Below, one piece after another: positions 9,242 through 18,774 of a stretch of DNA of 64,000 nt (the stretch's first letter is position 1; every line of letters starts with the position of its first letter). Both the position numbers and the translations under genes were made by a program. This DNA is from JAYVJH01 sp043777595 (lineage in GTDB: Bacteria > Bacteroidota > Bacteroidia > Cytophagales > Spirosomataceae). The stretch spans positions 1 through 64,000 of the forward strand of contig JAYWHT010000114.1 of the NCBI GenBank assembly GCA_043777595.1, in the 5' to 3' direction. The notes under the pieces were generated by a model. That model searched no databases. It worked only from the letters and a program-made list of their open reading frames with translations, and was not told where the DNA came from.

Positions 9242-9934
9242 TTACGAATACCTATCATTGCGCCACGGATAGGCGGTGTTTGAGTAGCCTCGTTCTTCCC
9301 AAAAACCGAGCTTATTGGCTGGCAAGAACTGAATACGCTTTATCCATTTTGAGCCTTTCCAGGCGTATAGTTGCGGGGTTATCATGCGTACAGGCCCACC
9401 GTGTTCTCGTTCGAGGGGTTTCCCAAAAACGGTATGACCAAGGAGTACGTCTGGTTTGAGGGCTTCTTCGAGCGAGACGTTGGTAGTATAAGTGTCATAA
9501 CCATAACAGAGTAGGTGCGTGGCTGTATCTTTGGGCTGTACGAGTGCCGCCAAGTCTAATAGCCTGACTCCAATCCAGTCCATATCGAGCCGAGACCATG
9601 TCGTAACACAATGAAAATCAGACACATCGGTCGTTTGGGGTAATGCCATAAAATCTTCCCATTTCAGTACAACAGGGTTCTCTACTTCGCCGTCAATCGT
9701 CAGCCGCCATCGGTCGAGCGATATAGTCGGTTGGTAGCCCAAGTCCAGCACAGGCCATTTTTCGGTCAGCGTTTGACCGATGGGTGTGTTGGGCATTCCA
9801 TGCCGATTGACAGGGCCGTGGCCTTGCGGTTTTGTATCGGCAATAGAGGGTGTATTCTTGATTTTTTCTTCAAATCGTGCTTTTAGCTTCATGCGTGCTT
9901 CTACGATTCGGTCAAATTTGTCTGATTGTTCCAT
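9242..9934 (-). CDS. sulfite oxidase-like molybdopterin-dependent oxidoreductase (no signal peptide)
   Basis: 230 residues. Sulfite-oxidase/YedY fold: DRWRLTIDGEVENP (residues 74-87), then the molybdenum-ligand region DFHCVTTWSRLDMDWIGV with Cys109, and the C-terminal EREHGGPVRMITPQLYAWKGSKW cofactor-binding segment. Unlike MsrP/YedY it has no Tat or Sec signal; the N-terminus is a charged helix (residues 1-27), so it is predicted cytoplasmic. The substrate is unknown. A paralogue with a Tat signal lies at 17562-18320. No molybdopterin synthesis gene or haem partner is in the window. It is the first gene of a probable unit with the M17 peptidase. Confidence 0.88.
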   Translation of the reverse strand: MEQSDKFDRIVEARMKLKARFEEKIKNTPSIADTKPQGHGPVNRHGMPNTPIGQTLTEKWPVLDLGYQPTISLDRWRLTIDGEVENPVVLKWEDFMALPQTTDVSDFHCVTTWSRLDMDWIGVRLLDLAALVQPKDTATHLLCYGYDTYTTNVSLEEALKPDVLLGHTVFGKPLEREHGGPVRMITPQLYAWKGSKWIKRIQFLPANKLGFWEERGYSNTAYPWRNDRYS

Positions 9935-9990
9935 TGGAGGCTTTAAAAGTATTTGGTCGTATGATGATTTTTGTGGGGGTCTATTTTTTT

Positions 9991-10065
9991 ACCACAAAAG
10001 ACACAAAAGTTCACAAAAAGTAATAGTTTTTAAAGCTTTTGTGGCCTTTTGTTACTTTTGTGTTC
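9991..10065. repeat. imperfect palindromic repeat rich in CACAAAAG
   Basis: The stretch opens with ACCACAAAAGACACAAAAGT and closes with an imperfect reverse complement (ACTTTTGTGT at 10054-10063 pairs exactly with 10001-10010). It sits in the 240-base gap between the divergent molybdoenzyme and dtd genes. I recall similar 'CACAAAAG' palindromes as common intergenic repeats in Bacteroidota, but have not verified this. Confidence 0.5.
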
Positions 10066-10174
10066 AAATAAATCACAAAAATTGTATAAACAATAAAGTA
10101 CCTACTTTTATAACAAAAATAGACATAAATAAGTTAGAAATCCTATATTTTCGTTCCCAAAACAAACCAATAAA

Positions 10175-10648
10175 ATGATTGCAGTAATTCAGCGAGTAAG
10201 TGAGGCGAGTGTCAAGATTGATGGACAAATAAAAGGCCAAATCGAAATTGGTTTCGTGGTATTGTTGGGTATCACTCACTCCGACACTGAAAGTGATGTG
10301 GACTGGTTGGCCAAAAAAATTGTTGGTATGCGGATATTTGAAGATAATGAAGGAAAGATGAATTTAGACTTGAAGGCAGTTGGGGGTAATATTCTGTTAG
10401 TCAGTCAGTTTACACTTTATGCCAACGTCCAAAAAGGTAATCGTCCATCGTTTATCGAAGCCGCTCGCCCCGAGCAAGCCATACCATTGTACGAAAAAAT
10501 GGTTCAGAAATTAAGTGTAGCATTAGACCAAAATATAGAAACAGGCACATTTGGGGCAGATATGAAGGTATTGATACTCAATGATGGTCCTGTTACTGTT
10601 GTCATTGATTCTAAAAATAAATCGGGGAAATTAGTACTTGATAAATGA
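10175..10648 (+). CDS. dtd: D-aminoacyl-tRNA deacylase
   Basis: 157 residues, normal length for Dtd, a cytoplasmic dimer that hydrolyses D-amino acids from mischarged tRNA. N-terminal MIAVIQRVSEASVKIDG, the active-site motif SQFTLYANVQKGNRPSF (around residue 78) and the cross-subunit motif LNDGPVTV near residue 138 are all present. The last 18 bases overlap the 3' end of the convergent subtilase gene, leaving no room for a separate terminator. Confidence 0.96.
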   Translation: MIAVIQRVSEASVKIDGQIKGQIEIGFVVLLGITHSDTESDVDWLAKKIVGMRIFEDNEGKMNLDLKAVGGNILLVSQFTLYANVQKGNRPSFIEAARPEQAIPLYEKMVQKLSVALDQNIETGTFGADMKVLILNDGPVTVVIDSKNKSGKLVLDK

Positions 10649-13417
10649 CTTACTAACAGTTTTGACACCGTCGCTTATCACAATCAAGTAATGGCCAATG
10701 GGTAAGTTGGTAACGTCAAAAATAGCTTTAAATTTATTGCCATCGTCGTTCAAAAATTGTGTACTAAGCGGTATTCCTTTGGCATCGACAATGGTAGCCT
10801 CTAAGTTGTAGGCGTTGTCAGACAAATAAGCAACAGTAAGGTACGAACTGGTTGGGTTGGGGTAAAGCCTTAGATTTATTTTTTCAATCAAAACCGACAA
10901 ATTAGGATCTGAATGGCCAGACTGTCTTAAAATCAATGGCTTAGAAAGTAGCGAACAGTTGTTTTGAGAAATCTCGACCGTGTAGCTTCCCGCCACAGAC
11001 GCTGTGAGCCGAGCCGAGGTAGCGGTCATAATTTGTTGGTTATTCAAAAACCAGCGATAGCTCATGTCTGTGCCTTCGTTTGTGGTAAGTTTTAGGCTAT
11101 TATTGGCTGGAATGATAGTACCGCTATTGGTCGAAATAACAGGCTTGACAACAGCCGACAGTAACTGGGCGGCCTGCGATGTTGCCGTACAGTTGTCGCT
11201 GCTGATGGTTACGGTGTATTTTCCGGCTGTGGTAGCATCATAAAATGGGCTATTAGCGTTCAATATTTTCTGGCCATCTTTTTGCCATTGGTATTTGTAA
11301 TCTGTACCAGTATTAGAAACAAGCCTCACTGGACTTGACGTACAAACTGTGAAGCTACCACTTGGCGTAGTTGAGGCCGTTAGGTTAGATTTTTTAACTA
11401 CTATTGTCCGAGACTCGGCACTACATTGATAGCCTTTGACTTTGACTTGGTATAGTCCTTCTTGCTGAATCGAAAGTGAAGCCGACTCGTTTACTGTCAA
11501 TAATTGTCCATCTTTATACCATTCATAATTAAAGGCATCTCCGCCCACAACTTGCATTCGGGCTTGTCCACTACTGCACAGTGTGGTGTCGCCACTACCC
11601 AAAACCCTCACCGCTGCCGAGCAGTCTTGTGGTTGTAAGCCACTAACGATGAGCGAATAAGGTTGCCCGTTATTGCTCAAAGTACGCTTATGACTAACTG
11701 TAACAATATATACTTTGCCAGGTGTAGTTTGTGAAATATATACTTGTTCGACATTGTCTCGGACGTTGTCGCCTACGGTTGCTGGTTTGGCGGGGTTGGC
11801 GGGGTCGAGTACCCACGGATACCATACGATGTCTGTCTTTGAGGCATCGGCTATGCGTATATCCAAGTCGTTGATGAGCTTGGGGCTTCTGTCGTTTACA
11901 AATCGGGCTGCTACTTGAGTTGGTAGTCCTTCAGGGTCTGTCCAGCATATAGTGGCTATGAGTGGGCCATTACCAGATGCAATTATCTTTTGTTGAAAAA
12001 CCTCATTTTGTCGCAACGTATTTTCAATTACAGTATGGGCTTTGTCGTTGTTTTGCAATACTTTGGCTGCTTTTTCGGTGTTCAACAATCCCCAGCCATA
12101 TTCATAATTAGGGCTTACAGCGTTTTGTGGTTTGTCTGCATTGTGCAGTGCCAAGCCTTTGAGTGTAGCAGAGCGCATAAAATATTTGTTTTGTAGAAAG
12201 TACAATTCTTGCAACAAAAACAATGACCCCGATACGTTGGCACTGGCGGTAGATGTACCCGAAAAAACAGCATAGGCGTTGTTGGCCGTTGCTACACTCG
12301 AAATAATGTTTTTGCCCACGCCCAACAAGTCGGGTTTGATGCGCCCGTCGTCAGTTGGCCCCCAGCCACTAAATGCAGACACACTAAAATTATTTTGTTT
12401 GCCGCCCAGTATATCGGCTGCGCCTACGGTCAGTATATTTTTGGCGTTGGCATCTGTTGGAATCACGTCGTAGCCGTTGTTTTGGCTACGTGCCGCCGTA
12501 CTTTGTGATGTAGAATTTCTCAAAAAATAAGACGTACCAGCAGTCGGGCCAGTTTCTGTGCGTTTATTGTCTGCCGATTTTACAATCAAGTAATAAGGAC
12601 TGTTGTTGGCTAATTTGTCTAAATCACGGGCTTTGTCATCATAAAACCCAAAGCGATAATCTTCAAAAGCATTGACGTTGGGCGTTCCCCACCATTCCCA
12701 TTTCAAGTTAGCGTTGTTGCCTGGCCTATCGGGATTGTTGAACCAACCAGTAACAGGCCCGTAAGCATGGTTAGACACCAGCATCGTGCGGGCTACTTGC
12801 GCCATTTCTGTCAGGTCGTCGGTGTAGTTCCATACACTCAATTTTGTATTATAGGCCATTCCTCTGATTTGTGAATTGATACCCGAGGCAGCCATTGTAC
12901 CTGCAAGATGTGTGGTATGGTCGCTTAGTGTAACGGCACCGTCTTGTTGCCTCACTCTCCCCGCCAGTTCAACGTGTGTAGGCCGTACTTGGCCACCGTC
13001 CCAGATACCAAGTCGCCCGTCTAATTCTGGCGTTGAGCCGCTCAAATTTAGCCCCAAAGACCCGCCCTGATACAACTCTGAAGTGCGTGTGCCATTGGCC
13101 GCCAAAACGTTGTGTGTGGTATAATAAACAGGATTGCCAAATAAATCTACACCTTCTAAGGTCAGAACTCGACCATTGGCATACTTCTTGATAAGTGGCC
13201 ATTTGTTGATTGTAGCGAGCCGAAATGCCTCTGACCTATTGGTTTGATAACAATTTCGGAAGTCATCGCTCATATTTTGATGTACTTCGATCGACTGAGT
13301 TTCTAATTTTTGAGAATAAGCAGATTGAAAACAAAAAAGCACTAACAGGCAGATTATTAGCTTATTAGTACTTTTTGTAAGTATATAATTTGTAAACAAG
13401 GGTAAAGTATAATACAT
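10631..13417 (-). CDS. secreted subtilisin-like serine protease with T9SS sorting domain (diverged paralogue)
   Basis: 928 residues. Signal peptide within about the first 36 residues (LIICLLVLFCF...YSQ). S8 catalytic elements: Asp in GIWDGGQ, His in DHTTHLAGT, oxyanion Asn in VKSADNKR and Ser in FSGTSTASANVSG, with SGWGPTDDGRIKPD between them. Compared with the neighbour at 13451, Ser-loop SGTSMSTP has become SGTSTASA, losing the Pro, and SAGN has become SADN. Three or four Ig-like modules follow, then a C-terminal type A T9SS domain (RLYPNPTSSYLTV ... LPIGHYLIVISDG). It is 33 bases downstream of a longer paralogue, so they are probably a tandem duplication and transcribed together. Confidence 0.9.
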   Translation of the reverse strand: MYYTLPLFTNYILTKSTNKLIICLLVLFCFQSAYSQKLETQSIEVHQNMSDDFRNCYQTNRSEAFRLATINKWPLIKKYANGRVLTLEGVDLFGNPVYYTTHNVLAANGTRTSELYQGGSLGLNLSGSTPELDGRLGIWDGGQVRPTHVELAGRVRQQDGAVTLSDHTTHLAGTMAASGINSQIRGMAYNTKLSVWNYTDDLTEMAQVARTMLVSNHAYGPVTGWFNNPDRPGNNANLKWEWWGTPNVNAFEDYRFGFYDDKARDLDKLANNSPYYLIVKSADNKRTETGPTAGTSYFLRNSTSQSTAARSQNNGYDVIPTDANAKNILTVGAADILGGKQNNFSVSAFSGWGPTDDGRIKPDLLGVGKNIISSVATANNAYAVFSGTSTASANVSGSLFLLQELYFLQNKYFMRSATLKGLALHNADKPQNAVSPNYEYGWGLLNTEKAAKVLQNNDKAHTVIENTLRQNEVFQQKIIASGNGPLIATICWTDPEGLPTQVAARFVNDRSPKLINDLDIRIADASKTDIVWYPWVLDPANPAKPATVGDNVRDNVEQVYISQTTPGKVYIVTVSHKRTLSNNGQPYSLIVSGLQPQDCSAAVRVLGSGDTTLCSSGQARMQVVGGDAFNYEWYKDGQLLTVNESASLSIQQEGLYQVKVKGYQCSAESRTIVVKKSNLTASTTPSGSFTVCTSSPVRLVSNTGTDYKYQWQKDGQKILNANSPFYDATTAGKYTVTISSDNCTATSQAAQLLSAVVKPVISTNSGTIIPANNSLKLTTNEGTDMSYRWFLNNQQIMTATSARLTASVAGSYTVEISQNNCSLLSKPLILRQSGHSDPNLSVLIEKINLRLYPNPTSSYLTVAYLSDNAYNLEATIVDAKGIPLSTQFLNDDGNKFKAIFDVTNLPIGHYLIVISDGVKTVSKSFIKY

Positions 13418-13450
13418 ATCGCCACACAGATTCTTACAAAACTAAAAATG

Positions 13451-16400
13451 TTACAGTTTGACGAGTCGCCTCACTGTTGTTTTAGTGATATCGTCTGTGC
13501 TGAATGTAGCAAAAATCGTACCATTTTGTAATAATTCAATTTTAAATTCTGTGCGAAAACTTTTTCCAACTCTTACTACATCTTGGCTCATTACTATTTG
13601 GCCAGTGATGGCTATCAATGAAATTTTTATTTTTTTTACTAATGTATTTTCTGTCAAATATTCACAAACAACATATTGCGATGCTGGATTTGGATACACT
13701 CTTGTCGAAAACGTCTCGTTGTTTTGTTGTTCTAACGCTGTAATGATAATCGTAACCTCATCAGATAGTAGCTCGCCGCACCCTTTTGCATTTGCTCTTA
13801 CCGAATATCTACCTGCTTCTGGGGCAATGAGTGTGCGGTTGGTGGCGTTTGGTATGGCTATACCGTTCAAAAACCACTGATTACCCGAAATCGTATTTGA
13901 AGTGAGTTCTATTCCTGAAACTGTAATAATAGGTTTTTCGTTAAATTGTTTGACAATCACCACTGCATCTGACAATGACGGCAAACAGTTATTGACAGAT
14001 GCGCTCACTGTATAAGTACCGTCGATGGTGGCTATCAAATTTTGGCCATTGGCTTCTTTGATGGCCTGACTGTTCAAAAACCATTGATAATCATTGCCAG
14101 TGGCCAATGTATTGAGTTCGAGAGAGCCGCCATCGCATATCAGCGGTACTGTGTTGAGGCCGATAGTTGGTTTTGTTTTGGTGGCTGTTGTGGCCGTTAT
14201 GGCTACTCTTGGGCCAGGGCAGCCGAGCGATTTTACTTTGAGGTCATAAAAATAATAGTAAGCCGCCGTCAGGGTATCTATTTTCGTGCCTGTGTCAAAC
14301 AACGCACCTCTGAGTGTAAATACATTAGAGATTTTATACGGAAAACCAGTTACGCCCACGTTACTCCTAAAAATAGAAGCACCATTTTCGTAGCCAATCG
14401 TGATTTTATAATTACCTGCTTTTGGAATCTGTAAATTGAGTGCATAAACCGCTCCAGCGTCGTTTACGTCGTCGGGTAGCTGGCCTGTGGGTGCGCCCGT
14501 AGTGGGTGCGTTGGCGTTGCGAGTAGGTTGTACGTCGAGCGTAACACTCGATACAAAACTATCGTCAAGCCCCATCACTGTAAAGGTAAGTTTACCAGCA
14601 TTGCCAATGTAGAGCCGTGCGCTTTCTATTGTGAGCGGCACGTCTGTTTTGATGAGTGGTTGTGGTCCAAAATTTCCAGAATAAGAACCGCCCCCAAAAG
14701 CCGATTTGGTAGCCAATCCCAACGAGCCACTAAATGTATTTTGGGCAACAAAAAATGTGTTGTCGGCAGGTTTAAAGCTACCGATAGTCTGGTTGCCTGC
14801 CGCTATTATATTGCCGCCACTTGCTGAGTCGTACCAATAGGCCGTGCCAGTACCTTTGTTTGTGAGCGATACGGGGTCGCTACCGCAAAAAGTGGCCGTA
14901 GCAACAGGTGCAGGAGTGGGTAAGGCTGTTATTAGTCTGATAGTCAGTTGGTTATTGGTCAAATCTTGGTCATTGGTTGGGTTAATCTTACAAATAAAAT
15001 TATATCTTGTGCCAGTCCGTAATGATCCCAAAAAGTTGGCACTAAGCGACAGTGTAGCATCAGTAAATGAAGGCAGACTTTGGGTAACTGTACCTAAAAC
15101 AGTACCAATCACCAAGCCCGTAGTGTCCTGTACCTGTACCGATACAGGAATGTTGCTTTGAGATTCTGAGCCAATGTTTCTGACTTTAACCGTTATGCTA
15201 TTGGTCTGATTGCCGCAAAAATCGTTTGTGGGGTTTATTAATTCTACAATGCTCATATCTCGGTTGGGCTGTACGATTCGTACCAAAAACTCTTGGGTTT
15301 CGCCCTTGCCGTAGTTGCCACAAGCCAGTACATTTGCTGGCTGGTTGGTCTCTACACAAACTACCCGCACACGGCTTAGGCTACCAATGGTCAATCCTGC
15401 CGGGGCAATTATTCTTGTAGATAGTGTTCCGCCATTACCCAAAACACCCGAAGTACCTATCATCTCGTTGGTATCGTCAAAGCTGCCGTTATTGTTCCAG
15501 TCTATAAAAACCTTTATTATTTTGTTGGCATCGACCCCACACGAGCCAGCCGTAACTTCAATCGGAATGGCTTGCCCCACCGAAATAGTCGTAATTTTGT
15601 CGGTGTAGTCGTTGTAACTCTGGCAGCCGTTGGGGCTTGTCTGGGTGATATTTCCAAAAACTACCTTCGTGATTTTTGAGTCTATGCTTGACAGTGGTTT
15701 AGATTCGCAATAAACCTTGCCACCCATTCCGCTCATTATCAAGCTATAATCTTGCCGTGAATTAGCCAAACTCTTTTTATGACTGACCGTAACAGTATAT
15801 GTTTTGCCAGGCACGGTGTTAGGTATCAGTATTTGCTCTACGTTGTCTCTGATATTGTCGCCACGGGTTGCCAATGCCGACGGATTGTCGGGGTTTAGTA
15901 TATAAGGTAATGTTTCGGTTGTTCCGTCAGTTATTCTCAAATCCAAATCATTTATCAATTTGGGGGTTCTGTTGTTATAATTAGCTGCCGAGGCAGTTGT
16001 TGCTACCGCCTCGGGGTCTGTCCAGCAGATGGTGGCCGTCAGATTACCTTTGCCCGAAGCCACCACCTGTACGCTGTATGTTTCGTTGGTATTGAGGCTG
16101 CGCTCGTCAATGATATTTGTATTTTCACGGTTCAAAATCACTTCGGCGGCACGCTTGGCATTGACCACCCCCCAGCCATAAATATAGTCGGGGCCTACGT
16201 TGCCAGCATCGTCGGCAGTATGAATCGCCAGCCCTTTGAGTGTGGCCGCCCGCATAAATGTCGACTTTGTGTTGCTGTACAATTCTTGTAACAAAAACAA
16301 CGTACCCGAAGTATTGGGGGTGGACATAGATGTTCCACTCAATGAAGCATAAGCACCCACATTGGCGGCACTCGTCGAAAGTACACTCACGCCATCGGCC

Positions 16401-17461
16401 ACAACGTCGGGCTTGATGCGCCCGTCGTCAGTTGGCCCCCAGCCACTAAAACTTGCTATTTTGGGGTCTGTTATTGCATTATAACCGTTAGACAAACCAC
16501 TGATTGCCCCAACTGTCAGTATATTTTTGGCCGTGCCATAGGTCGGAATCTGGTCGTAGCCCGTTTGTTTTGAGCGTTCGGTTTTGCTTGTTCGGGTGCT
16601 GTTACCAATAAAATACGTCGTACCAGCCGCTGGGCCGCCAGCACCGTGGTCGTTACCCGCTGATTTTACCATCAAATAATTGGGAGCATTGAAACTAATT
16701 CTGTCCCATTCTCTGGCTTTTGAGTCATAAAATCCAAATTTATAATCCTCTTTTTCGTTAATAGTACTGTCGCCATTCCACTCCCATTTTAGATTATTGT
16801 CTGTACCTGCCCTGTCGGCATTGAACCTCCAACCAGCAACCGTGCCGTAAGAATGATTTGATATTAGCAAACCTGCCGCCGCCGCCGCTATTTCGCTGTT
16901 GTCGTTTGCAAAGTCATAAGCCTGTAAAGTTGCCCCAAAAGCCATGCCTTTGGCATTGGGATTGACACCCGCCGCAACCATCGTACCAGAAGTATGTGTG
17001 GCGTGGTTGTCGGCGGTAGTGGCATTATCGACTTGTGTTACTCGCCCTCCAAACTCTCGGTGAGCCAGCAGCACTTTGCCACCGTCCCAGGTAGCCAATC
17101 GGGTTTTCATCGCAACACTTCCGCCCGTCAGACTAATACCCAAACCACCGCCATCATATAAAAAGTTAGTTCGAGTAGTAGTTGCAGCCAAAATATTAGT
17201 ATTTGTAATGTCATAAATCGGTTGGCCTGTTTCACTCACACCTGCCAATTGCATAACCGCCCCATCAGAAAAACGCTGCCGAATAGGCCAGTTGTTTTTT
17301 TGTGCCAACGAAATGGTCGTAGCCCAGTTTATTTTTGACTGGTTGTCAATAGACTGTGCCATTGACTGAATAGTAGCCAGCCGAGCGATTGAATAAATAG
17401 GCGTTTGAGCTACCGAAACAGTAACTACAAAACAAAATATGAAAGCAAACCAATATCTCAT
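13451..17461 (-). CDS. secreted subtilisin-like serine protease with GEVED and T9SS sorting domains
   Basis: 1336 residues. Signal peptide MRYWFAFIFCFVVTVSVAQ. S8 triad: Asp in ATWDGGKV, His in DNHATHTSGT, Ser in LSGTSMSTPNTSG, plus oxyanion Asn in SAGNDHGAGG; SGWGPTDDGRIKPDVVADG is strongly S8. After the catalytic domain and a jelly-roll-like segment there is a GEVED domain (KVFIDWNNNGSFDD), a CARDB-like repeat (NRDMSIVELINPTNDFCGN), further Ig-like modules and a C-terminal T9SS type A domain (RVYPNPASQYVVCEYL). Likely a surface or secreted endopeptidase. First gene of the tandem pair; the start ATG is followed directly by the signal peptide. Confidence 0.93.
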   Translation of the reverse strand: MRYWFAFIFCFVVTVSVAQTPIYSIARLATIQSMAQSIDNQSKINWATTISLAQKNNWPIRQRFSDGAVMQLAGVSETGQPIYDITNTNILAATTTRTNFLYDGGGLGISLTGGSVAMKTRLATWDGGKVLLAHREFGGRVTQVDNATTADNHATHTSGTMVAAGVNPNAKGMAFGATLQAYDFANDNSEIAAAAAGLLISNHSYGTVAGWRFNADRAGTDNNLKWEWNGDSTINEKEDYKFGFYDSKAREWDRISFNAPNYLMVKSAGNDHGAGGPAAGTTYFIGNSTRTSKTERSKQTGYDQIPTYGTAKNILTVGAISGLSNGYNAITDPKIASFSGWGPTDDGRIKPDVVADGVSVLSTSAANVGAYASLSGTSMSTPNTSGTLFLLQELYSNTKSTFMRAATLKGLAIHTADDAGNVGPDYIYGWGVVNAKRAAEVILNRENTNIIDERSLNTNETYSVQVVASGKGNLTATICWTDPEAVATTASAANYNNRTPKLINDLDLRITDGTTETLPYILNPDNPSALATRGDNIRDNVEQILIPNTVPGKTYTVTVSHKKSLANSRQDYSLIMSGMGGKVYCESKPLSSIDSKITKVVFGNITQTSPNGCQSYNDYTDKITTISVGQAIPIEVTAGSCGVDANKIIKVFIDWNNNGSFDDTNEMIGTSGVLGNGGTLSTRIIAPAGLTIGSLSRVRVVCVETNQPANVLACGNYGKGETQEFLVRIVQPNRDMSIVELINPTNDFCGNQTNSITVKVRNIGSESQSNIPVSVQVQDTTGLVIGTVLGTVTQSLPSFTDATLSLSANFLGSLRTGTRYNFICKINPTNDQDLTNNQLTIRLITALPTPAPVATATFCGSDPVSLTNKGTGTAYWYDSASGGNIIAAGNQTIGSFKPADNTFFVAQNTFSGSLGLATKSAFGGGSYSGNFGPQPLIKTDVPLTIESARLYIGNAGKLTFTVMGLDDSFVSSVTLDVQPTRNANAPTTGAPTGQLPDDVNDAGAVYALNLQIPKAGNYKITIGYENGASIFRSNVGVTGFPYKISNVFTLRGALFDTGTKIDTLTAAYYYFYDLKVKSLGCPGPRVAITATTATKTKPTIGLNTVPLICDGGSLELNTLATGNDYQWFLNSQAIKEANGQNLIATIDGTYTVSASVNNCLPSLSDAVVIVKQFNEKPIITVSGIELTSNTISGNQWFLNGIAIPNATNRTLIAPEAGRYSVRANAKGCGELLSDEVTIIITALEQQNNETFSTRVYPNPASQYVVCEYLTENTLVKKIKISLIAITGQIVMSQDVVRVGKSFRTEFKIELLQNGTIFATFSTDDITKTTVRRLVKL

Positions 17462-17561
17462 GCTGCGAAGTATTTTTTTTTATTGAACGATAAAAGTAGT
17501 AAAAAATTGGCCTAAATTGCATCAGATATAGGTAAATCTGTAAAAAAATGATTGGAAACCA

Positions 17562-18320
17562 ATGAAAAATCAAACTGAAAACTGGACTGAGGAAAATATT
17601 AAACGGCGGACATTCTTGTCGTTTGCGGCTTTTGCGGCCCTGGGCGCAGGTGGAGTGGGGGCGTGGCGGTGGTTTAGAAATCAACCCAAAACAGATAAAC
17701 GCCTCTCTGCATTAAATAGAAAAGTGCTTGATTTTAATGAAAAAGTAAACAACAAATTATTTGACCCCAGCCACCTGGCGCCAACCTACCCAGTTTCGAT
17801 GGCAGCTACCAAACCTCGTGCCAATGGCAAAGACGGCCTCAAAACACCTTTAAATTTGGACGAATGGCAGCTTAAAATAGACGGACTGACCGACATAATC
17901 AAAATCAATGACATCACAATATTACCCAAACAAGAACTTGTTTTTGAGTTTAAGTGTGTTGAAGGCTGGAGTCAGATTGTGCATTATGGAGGTGTTCGGT
18001 TTTCGGATTTTCTAAAAAAGTACAATTTGGGTATCAATCCCGATACTAACGAGCCATTCAAATATGTAGGCTTGGCCACTCCCGACGGTAAATATTATGT
18101 AGGAATCGATATGAAAACCGCACTGCACTCTCAAACACTTCTTGCTTTTGAGCTAAACGGCCAGCCACTACCCGACAAACATGGCGCACCGCTACGGCTT
18201 ATCACACCTTTGAAGTACGGTGTCAAAAGTTTGAAACGCATTGGTCGCCTGTTTTTTTCAGAAACTCTACCACCAGACTATTGGCATCGGCAAGGCTACG
18301 ACTATGATTTGGCACTTTAA
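17562..18320 (+). CDS. Tat-exported molybdopterin-dependent oxidoreductase (MsrP/YedY-like)
   Basis: 252 residues. The N-terminus has a twin-arginine signal (KRRTFLSFAAFAALGAGG, residues 14-31), followed by a sulfite-oxidase-fold domain with FEFKCVEGWSQIVHYGGV (Mo-ligand Cys132) and LPDKHGAPLRLITPLKYGVKS near the C-terminus. MsrP reduces periplasmic methionine sulfoxide in Gram-negatives; this protein is close enough in layout for such a role but no MsrQ haem partner is adjacent, so the substrate is inferred. Divergent from the subtilase pair, 100 bases away. Confidence 0.88.
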   Translation: MKNQTENWTEENIKRRTFLSFAAFAALGAGGVGAWRWFRNQPKTDKRLSALNRKVLDFNEKVNNKLFDPSHLAPTYPVSMAATKPRANGKDGLKTPLNLDEWQLKIDGLTDIIKINDITILPKQELVFEFKCVEGWSQIVHYGGVRFSDFLKKYNLGINPDTNEPFKYVGLATPDGKYYVGIDMKTALHSQTLLAFELNGQPLPDKHGAPLRLITPLKYGVKSLKRIGRLFFSETLPPDYWHRQGYDYDLAL

Positions 18321-18471
18321 AAAAAGGATTTTTAATAATAATAAAACCAAAACTTATTTATTTGACATATTTTTTTGTTGAAACTGTTTGACGACCGAAT
18401 ATGGCTAAAATACAACAGTATTAGATTTTGTATGGTCAATATCGCTGATAAATAAACTACTTTTTAGGCGA

Positions 18472-18519
18472 CAAGACACAACGTTTTTGGTGGTAAGCTA
18501 TTAAAAACGTATAGTCTTG
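18472..18519. repeat. two-segment inverted repeat upstream of exbB
   Basis: CAAGAC, three bases, ACGTTTTT ... AAAAACGT, three bases, GTCTTG: outer 6-bp and inner 8-bp arms are both exact, with a symmetrical 3-base internal bulge and a 14-base loop. There is no U-tract after it, so it is not a plain terminator for the gene at 17562. It could be an operator or an RNA element. Confidence 0.5.
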
Positions 18520-18630
18520 GCTAATCGTTGTATTTTAGTTATTCTCCGAAAAATACAGTTTTCTCTTTCCTTAAAACAACATTAAAAAAAAAAGTACCAT
18601 AAATTTTTATTTTTTTTAATCTAAATAGCA

Positions 18631-18638
18631 TAGTTTTG
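18631..18638 (+). promoter_or_regulatory. -7 promoter box TAGTTTTG for exbB
   Basis: Matches TAnnTTTG; about 137 bases upstream of the exbB ATG, implying a leader of some 130 nt. No clear -33 TTG at the usual spacing. Confidence 0.4.
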
Positions 18639-18774
18639 TACTTTGCTTTAAAAGAAGTCTTTTACAGATTTACCAAATAATATTTTTTATAAATAGCTAT
18701 TTATCTGTAAATATTTGTTTTCTTTGTATTGTAAACCAAATCTATTTTTAATTAAACCCTAATTTGTCAGTCTA

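Larger units (their letters stand above)
18321..18774. other. long AT-rich leader region ahead of exbB
   Basis: No gene seen on either strand. It holds a strong inverted repeat (18472-18519) and a -7-like box (18631-18638), both listed separately. The length and structure suggest regulation of the Ton locus, but no known riboswitch was recognised. Confidence 0.5.
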
